DNA from: Accumulibacter sp. | GTDB taxonomy: Bacteria; Pseudomonadota; Gammaproteobacteria; Burkholderiales; Rhodocyclaceae | Reading direction: 5' to 3' | DNA: 64,000 bases | Assembly: GCF_023806565.1 (NCBI RefSeq) | Contig: NZ_JAMTDV010000092.1 | Span: forward strand, 1-64,000 | In this document: positions 46,451-56,243 of the stretch, one piece after another | Layout: each line of letters begins with the position of its first letter | Numbering within the stretch: position 1 is the first letter of the stretch | Notes under the pieces: model-generated | The model's database searches: none | Seen by the model: only the letters and a program-made list of their open reading frames with translations | What the model was told of the DNA's origin: nothing | Translations under genes and position numbers: made by a program

Positions 46451-47269
46451 ATGGAGCACGATGGAGGAACACCGCCGACGGATTTCTCCAGGCCTTTTCC
46501 GGTGCCGGGAACCGACCTCCAGCCCGAGGATCGCTTCGGGGTGGCGCTGGTCCTCGGCGTCGGCCGCGCACGCCAGGTATTTCGCTGGATCGCGCCGGCG
46601 AGTTTCCTCATGGGATCGCCGCCCGACGAGGCCGAGCGCGGCAGTTCCGAGCTGCTGCACGAAGTAAGACTGAGTCGTGGCTACTGGCTCGCCGACACGG
46701 CCTGCACGCAAGCCTTTTGGCAGGCGGTCTGGCCGGTGAATCCGAGCCATTTCCCGGATCACCCGCAGAATCCAGTCGAAAACGTGAGCTGGCACGATGC
46801 GCAGGGCTTCCTCGCCGAGTTGAACCGCCTGCGGCCAGGGCTGCGCGCCCGCCTGCCAAGCGAGGCCGAATGGGAGTACGCCTGCCGCGCCGGAACGACG
46901 ACGGCGTTCTCGTTCGGTGACCGGATCACCACCGAGCAGGTGAACTACAACGGGGATTACCCGTGCGCTGGCGGCGAGAAATCCCTTCATCGTCGACGCA
47001 CGCTACCCGTCGCCTCGCTACCGCCCAACGGCTGGGGTTTGTACGAGATGCACGGCAATGTCTGGGAATGGTGCGTCGACTGGTACGAGCCATACCCGGC
47101 GACCAGCCAACTCGACCCGCGCGGGCCGCGCCTCGGCAAGATGCGGGTGCTGCGCGGCGGCACCTGGAGCGATCCGGCGCGCTACGCGCGCTCCGCCAAT
47201 CGCAGCCGCATCGAACCAGCGTACCGGCCCCTCAGCAGTGGATTCCGGATCGTTCTCGGAGACCACTGA
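46451..47269 (+). CDS. SUMF1/FGE-sulfatase-domain protein lacking catalytic cysteines
   Basis: A 272-residue protein whose body is one formylglycine-generating-enzyme-type (SUMF1) domain: SFLMGSPPDEAERG, NPVENVSWHDAQGF, RLPSEAEWEYACRAGTTT, GLYEMHGNVWEWCVDWYEPY and RVLRGGTWSDPARYARSANR near the C-terminus. In true FGEs that last block is GGS-x-x-C-x(4)-C; here both cysteines are absent, so conversion of sulfatase Cys to formylglycine is not expected. Such proteins often bind ligands or act as C-type-lectin-like modules. There is no signal peptide. The ATG at 46451 has AGGAG only three bases away, a short spacing. Confidence 0.85.
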   Translation: MEHDGGTPPTDFSRPFPVPGTDLQPEDRFGVALVLGVGRARQVFRWIAPASFLMGSPPDEAERGSSELLHEVRLSRGYWLADTACTQAFWQAVWPVNPSHFPDHPQNPVENVSWHDAQGFLAELNRLRPGLRARLPSEAEWEYACRAGTTTAFSFGDRITTEQVNYNGDYPCAGGEKSLHRRRTLPVASLPPNGWGLYEMHGNVWEWCVDWYEPYPATSQLDPRGPRLGKMRVLRGGTWSDPARYARSANRSRIEPAYRPLSSGFRIVLGDH

Positions 47270-47479
47270 CGCCCGCATCTCCTAGACGCAGGAGAGTGGC
47301 GAGAGTGCGGAATTTTCCCTTTGCCGGCCAACTCCTGAGGTAGCGATGGGAATACAATCTGTCGCCGATTGACCTTCCAGAGATTGCCCGCCACGATAGC
47401 CATGCGTGCGTGTCGTGGAACAGATCGCCAATGGTGGCGGTCAACCGGCTGCTTTGCAACGGCTCGTTCCAGATAGGAC

Positions 47480-50400
47480 ATGGACTCGATGAGCATCGAA
47501 AACGAAGAACCACCAAAAAAACAAAGGCGCCCGACTTCGAGAAGAACCGTTGCCGCGGCGGCAACGCCAGCCAGCCAGTCCTCGCACGCCGTCCGGGTTG
47601 ACGAGCGGCCCTTCCTGGTCGGCATCGGCGCCTCGGCCGGCGGCCTGGAAGCACTCAGGATGCTGTTGCCGAGCCTGCCGAAGAATCTTGGGCTGAGCTA
47701 CGTGGTCGTGCAGCATCTGTCGCCCACCTATCGCAGCATGATGTCGCAGTTGCTTGGCCGCGAGACGACCATGCCGGTCCGAGACATCGAGGACGGCATG
47801 TCGCCAGAACCGAATACGGTCTACATCACGCCACCAAACCGCAACCTGACGCTGACGGCAGGCCATTTCCGCCTCGTCGAACCGGCCCGCGAGTCGATGC
47901 CGAAGCCGTCGGTTAACCGTTTTTTTGCTTCGCTCGCCGAAGAAGTCGGCGACTCGACGATCGGCATCATCCTTTCCGGAACCGGTTCCGACGGCGCCTC
48001 GGGAATCCACGCGATCAAGGCGGCCGGCGGCTTCACGTTTGCCCAGGACCCCGAGTCAGCTAAGTACAATGGCATGCCGCAGTCGGCGATCGACACCGGC
48101 AGCGTGGACTGGATCCTCCCGCCCGAGAACATGGGCGCCGAAATCAGCCTGATCGTCCTCAATCGCGGGCTGATCCCGGTCGCGACGCAGGCAGCGAGTG
48201 CTCCGGCGACGCTGAAGACCTTGCTCGGCAAGGTGCGCAGCCGCACCAAGGTCGATTTTTCGCAATACAAGGAGCCGACGCTGTGGCGGCGCATCGAGCG
48301 GCGCATGGCAGCCAACCACGTCAGCACCTTGCTCGATTACCTGCAGGTGGTCGACCAGACGCCGGTCGAACTCGACAAGCTGTGCAAGGACATCCTGATC
48401 TCGGTCACCGCCTTCTTTCGCGACACCGATGCTTTTGCCCGGCTCGAGCGGGTGGTGGCCGATATTCTCGCCAGCAAGCAGCCGGGGGACGACATCCGTG
48501 TCTGGGTCGCGGGTTGCGCGACCGGCGAGGAGGCGTATTCGCTGGCCATTCTCTTTTCCGAGCGTCTGGGCGCGTCGTTTGATCAATACCGTCTTCAGAT
48601 TTTCGCCACCGACATCGACCTCGATGCCATGGCGCTGGCGCGGCGGGGTGTCTATTCGGCGTCGAGCCTGGCGCACATGGACCGCGGCCGGATTCGCGCC
48701 AACTTCACGCCGCACGGTGATCGCTACGAAATCAACAAGAACCTGCGCGATGTGGTGATCTTCGCCCGCCAGGATCTGGTCCAGGATCCGCCGTTCCTCC
48801 GCCTCGATCTGGTCAGCTGCCGCAATGTGCTGATCTATTTTCAGAGCGAGTTGCAGGCGCGACTGCTCTCGGTTTTCCATTACGCGCTAAATCCGGGCGC
48901 CTACCTGTTTCTCGGCAAGTCGGAGGGGATCTTTCAGCAGGAAGCACTTTTCGCCGTGATTGACAAGGATGGTCGCCTGTATCGTCGGCATGGCGTGACG
49001 ACTCGCCCGCCGCTGCTCCGCACCGAAATGCAACTCCCAGCCGCTGGTCTGAACCAGCACCAGAAGACGAGCAAGCCGACTACCCCGCTCGGTTTCGAGA
49101 GCATCCTGCTCGAGGCCGCCGGCCGCTATTTCATTCCGACCAGCATCCTGGTCAACAGCAAGTTCGAAATCCTCCACATTCACGGCGACGCCAGCCGGTT
49201 GCTCAACGTATCTGCCGGCCGGCCGGCGTTTGACCTGATCTCGCTGATCCGCCGCGAATTGCGTACCGAGGTGCAGGTCCTGATGCGCCAGGCGCAGGTC
49301 AGGCAGACCGTGGCCAACGGCCGTCCCCGGCACATCAAGGCGCTCGACTCCAATCGTGGGCTTCGCCTCTCGATCCATCCGGTTTCGGTGGCTGGCAGCG
49401 AGGGTCTGTTCATGGTCAGCATCGAGTGGATCGTGCCGCCGACCGGCAAGAATTCGGTCGAGGACAGCACCACCGTCACCGACAAGGAACTCGAAGACGA
49501 ACTGGCTGCCACGCGCGAACACTTGCAGACGCTGGTCGAGGAACTGGAAACTTCGAACGAGGAGATGCAGGCGCTGAACGAGGAGATTCAGGCGTCGAAC
49601 GAGGAGATGCAGGCGTCGAACGAGGAACTCGAGGCGTCCAACGAGGAACTGCAGTCGACCAACGAGGAACTGGCGACGGTCAACGAGGAGTTGCAGATCA
49701 AGACCGCCGAGACGCAGGAACTCAACATCGAGCTGGAATGCATCCAGAACAGCGTTGACTACCCCTTGCTGGTGCTTGATCGCAATAGCTGCCTGCAACG
49801 CTTCAACAGCGCAGCAGCACGACTCTTCAAGCTCGGGGCGGTACAGGTCGGACGCCCTCTGCGCGAGTTGCCGTTTGCGCAGGAGATGCCGGACCTGGTC
49901 GCCGACAGCCAGAAAGTGATCGACACCCAGAACGCGATTGACCGTCAGATCGTCAATGCCAACCGGCGGCACTACGCGCTGCACATCGCGCCACTGTTGC
50001 GCGATCCGCAGCGCATCGCCGGGGTGATCCTGCTCTTTGCAGACAACACCAGCCTGTATGAAGTCGAGCGCTCGGCACGCGTAACGCAGGTCAGGCTGCT
50101 CGCCGTCATGAACAATTCGGTCTCACTGATGGCGGTCAAGGATCCGTCCGGACGCTACCAGTTTGCCAATCCGAAGTTTGAACAGACCTTCGGCTTTTCC
50201 CCCGGAGAGATCATCGGCAAGACGGATCTGCAGGTGTTTCCGCAGGCGGTCTGCGATCACTTCCGCGAGCGCGAGTTGGAAGCGATCCGTCTGCGCAAGG
50301 AAATCGAGCGGGAGGAAACGCTGCCGCTGGCCGCCGGCAATTGCCACTTTCTCGCCGTTCGCTTCCCGCTCTTTGACGATGATGGAGCAATCACCGGCAT

Positions 50401-52108
50401 CTGCTTCCAGGCTACCGACATCACCGCCCGCAAGCGCGCCGAGGAGCGCTTGCGACTGTCCGCTCTGGTATTCGAGCGAGCCTCCGAGGGAGTCATGGTA
50501 ACCGACGCCCAACAGCGGATTCTGACCATCAATGATGCCTTCACCAATCTCACCGGCTTCACCCGGCAGGAGGTCGTCGGCAAGAAGCCGAGCATCCTGC
50601 GCTCCGAGAAGACCCCGCCGCAGTTCTACGTCGACATGTGGGAAAAGGTCAACCGTCTCGGCGTCTGGCAAGGCGAGATCTGGAATCACCGCAAGAGCGG
50701 TGAGCCCTTTCTCGAATGGTTGTCGATCAATACGGTCAAGGATCAGGACGGCAACGTGGTCAACTACGTCGGGATGTTCAGCGACATCACGAAAGTGCGC
50801 GAGTCGCAGCAGCGCGTCGAGTATCTGGCGACACACGATGAACTGACAGGACTGCCCAACCGGGCGCTGTTCAACGACCGGCTGCAACTGGCCCTGGCCC
50901 GCGCCGAACGCTCACATGCGAGCATCGGCGTGGTGTTCATCGATCTCGACAACTTCAAGGTGGTGAACGATACCCTTGGCCATGTCACGGGTGACAAGCT
51001 GCTCAGGCAGGCGGCGATCCGGCTGCTCGACAGCGTGCGCGCCGAGGACACGGTCGCGCGACTGGGTGGTGACGAGTTTGTCGTCCTGCTCGAGGCGGCC
51101 GATCGGCGCGAGGCGACGAGCACCGCAGAACGCGTGCTCAGCGCCTTGAGCGCCAGCTACCAATTCGAAGAGCACGAATGCTTCGTAAGTGCCAGCATCG
51201 GCCTGAGCATGTTCCCGGAAGACGCGGCCGACGCCACTACGCTGATGCGCAATGCCGATTCGGCGATGTATCGGGCCAAGGATCACGGCAAGAACGCCTT
51301 CCGCTTTTTCACTGCCGATCTCGCCAACCAGGCGACGCGGCGCTTGGCGCTGGAGACCGGACTGCGCCGGGCCATCGAAAGCGGCGAGTTGTTCGTTCAT
51401 TACCAACCGCAGGTAAATCTCGAAACGCAGCGAGTGATCGGGGCGGAGGCACTGGTGCGCTGGCTGTGCGACGGCGAGGTAGTCGAACCGGTGGTGTTCA
51501 TTCCGGTGGCCGAGCAGAGCAACCTGATCGTGGCGATCGACGAATGGGTACTCGGTGAAGTCTGCCGGCAGATCGGCGCATGGGACCAGATGGGACTGCC
51601 GCCGGTGCGAGTCAGCGTGAACATTTCGGCACGCCACTTCCGCAAGGAAGGAATGGCCGCCGATCTGATGCAGATCATCGACGCGCATGGCGTCCCGCCG
51701 CAGCGCTTGTGCATTGAAATCACCGAGAGCGTGCTGATGGATTTCGACCGGGCCCAGCGCATGCTCGCCGAACTGGTCGAATTTGGTCTGACGATCAGCA
51801 TCGACGACTTCGGCACCGGCTTTTCGTCGCTCTCTTACCTCAAGCGCTTCCCGATTCACGAACTGAAGATCGCCCGCAGCTTCATCGATGGCATCTCGAT
51901 CAACGCCGACGACCGTGCGATCGGTGCGGCGATCATTGCACTGGCACGGCACCTGGGTATGACCGTCGTTGCCGAGGGCGTCGAGGCATCCGATCAGCAC
52001 AGCGAACTCGACGCCTCCGGATGCCACAACGGCCAGGGCTATCTCTATGCCTATCCCTTGTCGCCGGACGTGTTCGGCGAGTGGTTGCGCGCCCGCAACC
52101 TGCACTGA
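47480..52108 (+). CDS. CheB-CheR-PAS-GGDEF-EAL signalling fusion
   Basis: A 1542-residue cytoplasmic signalling protein. Domains in order: CheB methylesterase (about 45-235; Ser in GIGASAGG, His in VVQHLSPTY, Asp in GTGSDGASG), CheR methyltransferase (about 240-500; VWVAGCATGEEAYSLAI for SAM), a linker, a heptad coiled coil (about 690-740), three PAS domains (about 745-860, 870-990, 991-1110), GGDEF (1196-1200, intact, RLGGDEF) and EAL (1323-1325 in GAEALVRW, intact). It lacks the N-terminal receiver of chemotaxis CheB. It probably couples receptor-type methylation inputs to cyclic-di-GMP. An in-frame ATG at 47489 has better ribosome-binding-site spacing. It stands alone, with a hairpin after it. 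Confidence 0.93.
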   Translation: MDSMSIENEEPPKKQRRPTSRRTVAAAATPASQSSHAVRVDERPFLVGIGASAGGLEALRMLLPSLPKNLGLSYVVVQHLSPTYRSMMSQLLGRETTMPVRDIEDGMSPEPNTVYITPPNRNLTLTAGHFRLVEPARESMPKPSVNRFFASLAEEVGDSTIGIILSGTGSDGASGIHAIKAAGGFTFAQDPESAKYNGMPQSAIDTGSVDWILPPENMGAEISLIVLNRGLIPVATQAASAPATLKTLLGKVRSRTKVDFSQYKEPTLWRRIERRMAANHVSTLLDYLQVVDQTPVELDKLCKDILISVTAFFRDTDAFARLERVVADILASKQPGDDIRVWVAGCATGEEAYSLAILFSERLGASFDQYRLQIFATDIDLDAMALARRGVYSASSLAHMDRGRIRANFTPHGDRYEINKNLRDVVIFARQDLVQDPPFLRLDLVSCRNVLIYFQSELQARLLSVFHYALNPGAYLFLGKSEGIFQQEALFAVIDKDGRLYRRHGVTTRPPLLRTEMQLPAAGLNQHQKTSKPTTPLGFESILLEAAGRYFIPTSILVNSKFEILHIHGDASRLLNVSAGRPAFDLISLIRRELRTEVQVLMRQAQVRQTVANGRPRHIKALDSNRGLRLSIHPVSVAGSEGLFMVSIEWIVPPTGKNSVEDSTTVTDKELEDELAATREHLQTLVEELETSNEEMQALNEEIQASNEEMQASNEELEASNEELQSTNEELATVNEELQIKTAETQELNIELECIQNSVDYPLLVLDRNSCLQRFNSAAARLFKLGAVQVGRPLRELPFAQEMPDLVADSQKVIDTQNAIDRQIVNANRRHYALHIAPLLRDPQRIAGVILLFADNTSLYEVERSARVTQVRLLAVMNNSVSLMAVKDPSGRYQFANPKFEQTFGFSPGEIIGKTDLQVFPQAVCDHFRERELEAIRLRKEIEREETLPLAAGNCHFLAVRFPLFDDDGAITGICFQATDITARKRAEERLRLSALVFERASEGVMVTDAQQRILTINDAFTNLTGFTRQEVVGKKPSILRSEKTPPQFYVDMWEKVNRLGVWQGEIWNHRKSGEPFLEWLSINTVKDQDGNVVNYVGMFSDITKVRESQQRVEYLATHDELTGLPNRALFNDRLQLALARAERSHASIGVVFIDLDNFKVVNDTLGHVTGDKLLRQAAIRLLDSVRAEDTVARLGGDEFVVLLEAADRREATSTAERVLSALSASYQFEEHECFVSASIGLSMFPEDAADATTLMRNADSAMYRAKDHGKNAFRFFTADLANQATRRLALETGLRRAIESGELFVHYQPQVNLETQRVIGAEALVRWLCDGEVVEPVVFIPVAEQSNLIVAIDEWVLGEVCRQIGAWDQMGLPPVRVSVNISARHFRKEGMAADLMQIIDAHGVPPQRLCIEITESVLMDFDRAQRMLAELVEFGLTISIDDFGTGFSSLSYLKRFPIHELKIARSFIDGISINADDRAIGAAIIALARHLGMTVVAEGVEASDQHSELDASGCHNGQGYLYAYPLSPDVFGEWLRARNLH
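49553..49699 (+). repeat. 21-base coding heptad repeat (seven copies)
   Basis: Seven consecutive heptads of the form [SLTV]NEE[MIL]xx encode the coiled coil before the first PAS domain: SNEEMQA, LNEEIQA, SNEEMQA, SNEELEA, SNEELQS, TNEELAT, VNEELQI. The DNA copies share the core AACGAGGA. Such tracts are typical of CheB-CheR fusions and fix the register of a signalling helix. Confidence 0.88.
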
Positions 52109-52116
52109 GCAGTGAG

Positions 52117-52142
52117 GTCGGGTCGCGGCCACCGCGCCCGAC
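52117..52142 (+). terminator. GC-rich hairpin after the CheB-CheR-GGDEF-EAL gene
   Basis: Starting nine bases after the stop, GTCGGG-T-CGCGG pairs with CCGCG-CCCGAC around a three-base loop: 11 pairs with one bulged T. The T-rich tail is weak. The convergent phosphatase gene ends 57 bases further on, so the hairpin may serve both directions. Confidence 0.5.
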
Positions 52143-52198
52143 TGCATGTTCCGCGTTGCCGCCGACTGCCGGCAAGCACGCTTTCCAGCCGGTCCCGA

Positions 52199-52747
52199 TC
52201 AGTTCATGCGGTCGAACTCGGCGGGGCTATCGTTGCCAGAGCAACCGTCCTCTCCCGCGGCGGCCTCGGCCTCCTCCCTGAGTCGCTGCTCAAGGCTTTC
52301 CATCAGTCCGTTGGCGGCGTCCTCGATCATGTCCAGCACCAGATCGAAACCGTGCCCGAGGCCGTAATAGGGATCCGGGACTTCATCGTCGTCGAAGTTC
52401 TTCGAATAGCTCATGAACAATCCGAGGCGATCATGCTTGTCCGGAGGACAGATCCGTTTAAGAACCGACAGGTTGTTGTGGTCCATCGCCAGGATCAGGT
52501 CAAAGTAGTCCAGATCCTGTGCGGCCACTTTGCGAGCGCGCATGTTCGACAAATCGTACTGGCGAACCGCCGCCGCACGCTGTGTGCGCTGATCCGGTGC
52601 TTCGCCGGCATGATAACCGTGCGTACCTGCCGAATCGACCTCGATCCTGTCCTCGAGATTCTTCCGACGCAGGATCCCACGAAAAACCCCTTCGGCCGTC
52701 GGCGAGCGACAGATGTTCCCCATGCACACGAATAGAACCTTGATCAC
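52199..52747 (-). CDS. Low-molecular-weight protein-tyrosine phosphatase
   Basis: Dephosphorylates phosphotyrosine. The catalytic P-loop VCMGNICRSP (Cys at residue 8, Arg 14) is at the N-terminus and the general acid Asp lies in the DPYYG motif (near 125). A 182-residue protein, about 30 residues longer than usual because of an acidic tail (EEAEAAAGEDGC...PAEFD). The GTG start at 52747 was chosen since the family begins right at VIKVLFVC and GGGAAAG lies upstream. It follows der by 213 bases in the same direction. Such enzymes often regulate exopolysaccharide kinases, but no such gene is near. Confidence 0.92.
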   Translation of the reverse strand: MIKVLFVCMGNICRSPTAEGVFRGILRRKNLEDRIEVDSAGTHGYHAGEAPDQRTQRAAAVRQYDLSNMRARKVAAQDLDYFDLILAMDHNNLSVLKRICPPDKHDRLGLFMSYSKNFDDDEVPDPYYGLGHGFDLVLDMIEDAANGLMESLEQRLREEAEAAAGEDGCSGNDSPAEFDRMN

Positions 52748-52960
52748 TGTTCGCTTTCCCGACGCATTCCCCGAAACCGTTGTTGCCTCGCCCACCGATC
52801 AGCCTTCCGCAGCAGACCCGGAGCACTCATCCGCAAGACGGCTACGCCGCAGCCAGCCACAGCGAAGGGTCCATCATCCGTCGAAAAGGTCCTCTTTGCA
52901 AGATAGCGTCGGCTGCGAGCCCGCCAGCGAGCTGCGGTTGCGACGGCAGCAGGCCAGCGC

Positions 52961-54418
52961 TCAACGCGTTCCCGGAGTCGCCTTTGTACGGACTTTCGTA
53001 CTGCGCAGCGGCTTGTCCGTGGACCGCGAGACGGACTTGTCGACCGGGCGTGACCGGCGCCGGTTCGGCTCGCTGGCGTGCTGGTCGGCATACGGATTTG
53101 CCGACACGTTGAACTGGATCTGCAGCGGAGTTCCCTGCAATCGGAAGACCTCGCGAAAGTGATGCTCCAGATAGCGCCGATACGACTCGGGGATCTTGTC
53201 CAGCGCATTGCCATGAATCACGACCAGGGGAGGATTGCGGCCGCCCTGGTGCGCATAGCGCAGCTTTGGACGGAACAGACCACTGCGCGGTGGCGCTTGG
53301 CGGGCAACGGCGTCGATCAATGCCCGCGTCAGCCTGGGAGTCGGCAGATCGGCAGTCGCCGCCAGGTAGGCGGCGTCGACCGAACGGAAGAGCGCTTCCA
53401 GGCCCTGTCCCTTGAGCGCCGAGACATAGTGTAATCGGGCAAAATCGAGGAACGCCAGTCTCCTTTCGAGCGCTCCCTTGATCTGGTCGCGGACATAGGC
53501 ATCGAGTCCGTCCCACTTGTTCACCGCAATCACCAGTGCGCGGCCGGCTTCGTGGATGAAGCCGCCGATGTGCGCGTCCTGGTCGGCAATGTCCTGCCGC
53601 GCGTCGACCACCAGAATCACCACCTGCGCTTCCTCGATCGCTTGCAGCGTCTTGATTACCGAGAACTTCTCGATACTTTCGAAAACCTTGCCGCGACGTC
53701 GCAGACCGGCCGTGTCGATCAGCGTGTAGCGGCGGCCGCCGCGTTCGAAATCGACTTCGATGGCATCGCGAGTGGTTCCGGGCTGGTCGAAGGCAATTAC
53801 CCGATCCTCGCCAAGCAGTGCGTTGACCATCGTGCTCTTGCCGACATTCGGTCGACCGACGATGGCCACCTTGATCACAGTGTCCGCCCCCTGCCCTTCG
53901 CTCCCAGCAGCCTCTCCGCCCCCCTTGCCGTAGGGTTCGAGCGCCTGCTCGATCAGGGCGCGCACCCCCTCGCCGTGCGCTGCCGAAATGGCGAAGGGTT
54001 CGCCGAGGCCAAGTTCGTGGAAGTCCGCGACGATCAATCCCGGACTCGTTCCCTCGGCCTTGTTCACCGCGACGAAAACCGCGCGTCCCGACCTGCGCAG
54101 GCGATCGGCAATTTCCCTGTCGAGCGCCGTTACCCCGCTGCGACCATCGACCACGAAGAGCACGACGTCCGCCTCGTCGATCGCCTGTTCGGTCTGTCGC
54201 GCCATGCGGTCCATGACCCCGTCCTTGGCGAGCGGCTCGAAGCCACCGGTGTCGATCACCAGATACGGTTTGCTGCCGAGCCGACCGTGGCCGTAGTGGC
54301 GGTCGCGGGTGAGGCCGGGAAAATCGGCGACGAGCGCATTGCGAGTTCCGGTCAGCCGGTTGAACAGTGTCGACTTGCCGACATTGGGTCGCCCGACCAG
54401 AACGACGCTGGGTTTCAT
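52961..54418 (-). CDS. der: GTPase Der (EngA)
   Basis: Needed for 50S ribosome assembly. A 485-residue protein with two tandem GTPase domains: G1 motifs GRPNVGKST at residue 8 and again near 185, G3 DTGG and DTAG, G4 NKAE and NKWD. The KH-like C-terminal domain follows, ending in an unusually basic tail ([19 protein letters not shown]). The ATG overlaps the bamB stop (ATGA). Confidence 0.97.
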   Translation of the reverse strand: MKPSVVLVGRPNVGKSTLFNRLTGTRNALVADFPGLTRDRHYGHGRLGSKPYLVIDTGGFEPLAKDGVMDRMARQTEQAIDEADVVLFVVDGRSGVTALDREIADRLRRSGRAVFVAVNKAEGTSPGLIVADFHELGLGEPFAISAAHGEGVRALIEQALEPYGKGGGEAAGSEGQGADTVIKVAIVGRPNVGKSTMVNALLGEDRVIAFDQPGTTRDAIEVDFERGGRRYTLIDTAGLRRRGKVFESIEKFSVIKTLQAIEEAQVVILVVDARQDIADQDAHIGGFIHEAGRALVIAVNKWDGLDAYVRDQIKGALERRLAFLDFARLHYVSALKGQGLEALFRSVDAAYLAATADLPTPRLTRALIDAVARQAPPRSGLFRPKLRYAHQGGRNPPLVVIHGNALDKIPESYRRYLEHHFREVFRLQGTPLQIQFNVSANPYADQHASEPNRRRSRPVDKSVSRSTDKPLRSTKVRTKATPGTR

Positions 54419-55560
54419 TGCGATTCGATCGCGAACACGCGTCCGTTGGCAGTCTGTGCGACCAGATCGACACCCAGTCGCTGCAGCGGCGCACGTACCG
54501 CGCTGCCGTCGGTCGACACGCGTGCCACGAAGGAACCGTCGTCGCGACTGAGGAAGTGCACGACACCCTGTACGTCGGCAACCACAACGAAACCTCGTAT
54601 CGGCAGCGGCGCAGTCAGCCGTCTCAGGAAGAGTTTGTCCTGCTTCCAGAGGCTGGCTCCGCTGGCCTTGTCCAGCGCGTGCACGGCCCCCTTGTCGTCG
54701 GTGACATAAACGTAGCGGCTGTCGACCCCGATGCCCGCGGCACTGGAGATGTCGCGTGACCAGATCAGGCTGCCGTTGCCCAGGTCGAAGCAGGAAATAC
54801 GTCCCTGGAACGCTGCGGCACAGATCATCCGGCCGTCGATTACCGGAACGCTGGTGACATCGGCGACACGGTCCAGTTCGGTGGCACCTTTTGGCAGGGC
54901 AACCGTCCCTTCCCACAGCGGCGCGCCATTTTCCAGGCTCACGGCAATCAGCTTGCCGCCCGGGAAGCCGGCAAACACATATTTGTCGATGACCACCGGT
55001 CCAGCCATTACGCGCAAGGACAACGGCGTGCTCGGGCGTTGATAGACCCACTTGCGCCTGCCCTCGCTCGACTCGTAGGCACTCAGGCGATGATCACCGC
55101 CACGCACGATCACCAGGCCGCTGGTGACCGCCGGTGGAGCAACGATCTCGCTGCTCGCCCGCGCCTTCCACAGCAGGTGACCATCGGCTGCGGAAAAGGC
55201 AAAAAGTTCCCCCTTGGGTGTACCGACGACGACCATTCGCTCGTCCGCGCCGACCCCACCCGACAACGGCTGCCCGGCCTGGATTCTCCAGACCTGCCGA
55301 CCATCGTCGAGGCGGAGCACCGTACCATCCCGTGCCGCGACGTAAACCGAGGAGCCAACCACGGCGGGAACGAAAGTATAGTCACCTGCCTTGCCAACAT
55401 CCGCCGTCCACAGCGCACGGGCATCGGCCACCGCCTGAATCGGTTGCAGTTCGGCCATCTTCGGGCCGCTGCTGCCGGAAAAAGGGTTGAGTGCGTCGAG
55501 GGTCGAGCAGCCGGCCGCCAGCAGCGACAGACCGACCACCGCGAGAAGACGATACCTCAT
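54415..55560 (-). CDS. bamB: Outer-membrane assembly lipoprotein BamB
   Basis: A 381-residue lipoprotein; the signal peptide ends in the lipobox LLAAGC. It has an eight-bladed PQQ-like propeller (repeats such as [69 protein letters not shown]). BamB helps BamA insert barrel proteins. The ATG overlaps the yfgM-type stop (ATGA), the usual order before der. Confidence 0.96.
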   Translation of the reverse strand: MRYRLLAVVGLSLLAAGCSTLDALNPFSGSSGPKMAELQPIQAVADARALWTADVGKAGDYTFVPAVVGSSVYVAARDGTVLRLDDGRQVWRIQAGQPLSGGVGADERMVVVGTPKGELFAFSAADGHLLWKARASSEIVAPPAVTSGLVIVRGGDHRLSAYESSEGRRKWVYQRPSTPLSLRVMAGPVVIDKYVFAGFPGGKLIAVSLENGAPLWEGTVALPKGATELDRVADVTSVPVIDGRMICAAAFQGRISCFDLGNGSLIWSRDISSAAGIGVDSRYVYVTDDKGAVHALDKASGASLWKQDKLFLRRLTAPLPIRGFVVVADVQGVVHFLSRDDGSFVARVSTDGSAVRAPLQRLGVDLVAQTANGRVFAIESQ

Positions 55561-56243
55561 GAATGGGGCTCCGCGAGCGCGTCGAGTTTCTGCAGTACCG
55601 ACTCACGATAGGCCGCGTGCGCCCGCGTGTCCTGCAGCGTATCTCCACCCTTGCCGGCCGCATCTGCCTCGTCCAGCTTGGCCAGTACGGCCTGATAGGC
55701 GGCGCGTGCTTCGCCCGTCTTGTCCTGTGCGCTGAGAATGTCGCCACGCATGTCCTGGAAACGGGCGGTGAAAGCGCTGCCCGCGGCAACATCGAGCTGC
55801 TTGAGTGCCTCGTCGTACGCCTTCTCGTCGAGCAGCAGGCTCGCCAGCCGCAGGCGGGCCAGATCCCGCAGTTCGTCCTTGCCGTTTTCGACCACCCAGA
55901 CCAACTGCAGCTTGGCGGTTTTCGCGTCGCCCGTGTCGTTCAGAACCCGGGCAGCCAGCAGGGCAGCGAGCGGTGCGTAGGCGGTACGGGAATACTTCTC
56001 GAACAGTTCGCCACTCGCTGCCTTGATCCGCTGCGGATCCTTTTCCGCCACCGCTTTCTGCAGCGCAGCGTATACCTGGCCTGCCTGCGCGGCCTGGCTG
56101 CGCTGATACCAGTTCCAGCCCTGCCATGCCGCGAATCCGACCGCGACCGCGGTCACGATAGCGGCCACCAGATTGCCGTATTGTTTCCACCACGCCTTGA
56201 TTTCGGCGATCTGTTCCTGCTCTTCGAGGTCATAAGTAGCCAT
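55557..56243 (-). CDS. yfgM: YfgM-type periplasmic TPR protein (SecYEG ancillary)
   Basis: A 228-residue protein. EEQEQIAEIKAWWKQYG leads into one membrane helix (NLVAAIVTAVAVGFAAWQGW) followed by a TPR-like periplasmic domain (VLNDTGDAKTAKLQLVWVVE). YfgM associates with SecYEG and PpiD to hand over secreted proteins. It lies between hisS (next base) and bamB (overlap), the conserved place for yfgM. Confidence 0.92.
   Translation of the reverse strand: MATYDLEEQEQIAEIKAWWKQYGNLVAAIVTAVAVGFAAWQGWNWYQRSQAAQAGQVYAALQKAVAEKDPQRIKAASGELFEKYSRTAYAPLAALLAARVLNDTGDAKTAKLQLVWVVENGKDELRDLARLRLASLLLDEKAYDEALKQLDVAAGSAFTARFQDMRGDILSAQDKTGEARAAYQAVLAKLDEADAAGKGGDTLQDTRAHAAYRESVLQKLDALAEPHS

Noticed and set aside
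46451..47269. Annotation as formylglycine-generating enzyme for the arylsulfatase
   Set aside because: The cysteine pair required for catalysis is missing from the C-terminal block, and the gene is 28 kb from the sulfatase.
47278..47295. Short hairpin (TCTCCT / AGGAGA) after the SUMF1-domain gene as terminator
   Set aside because: Only six pairs and no T-run; too weak to support.
49553..49699. 21-base tandem repeats considered as a CRISPR-like or satellite array
   Set aside because: The repeats are coding, without spacers, and translate to a heptad coiled coil inside the CheB-CheR fusion.
52842..54587. Minus-strand open frame of 581 codons overlapping der
   Set aside because: It lies in a different frame from der and is Arg/Gly-rich shadow sequence, while der shows both GTPase domains in its own frame.
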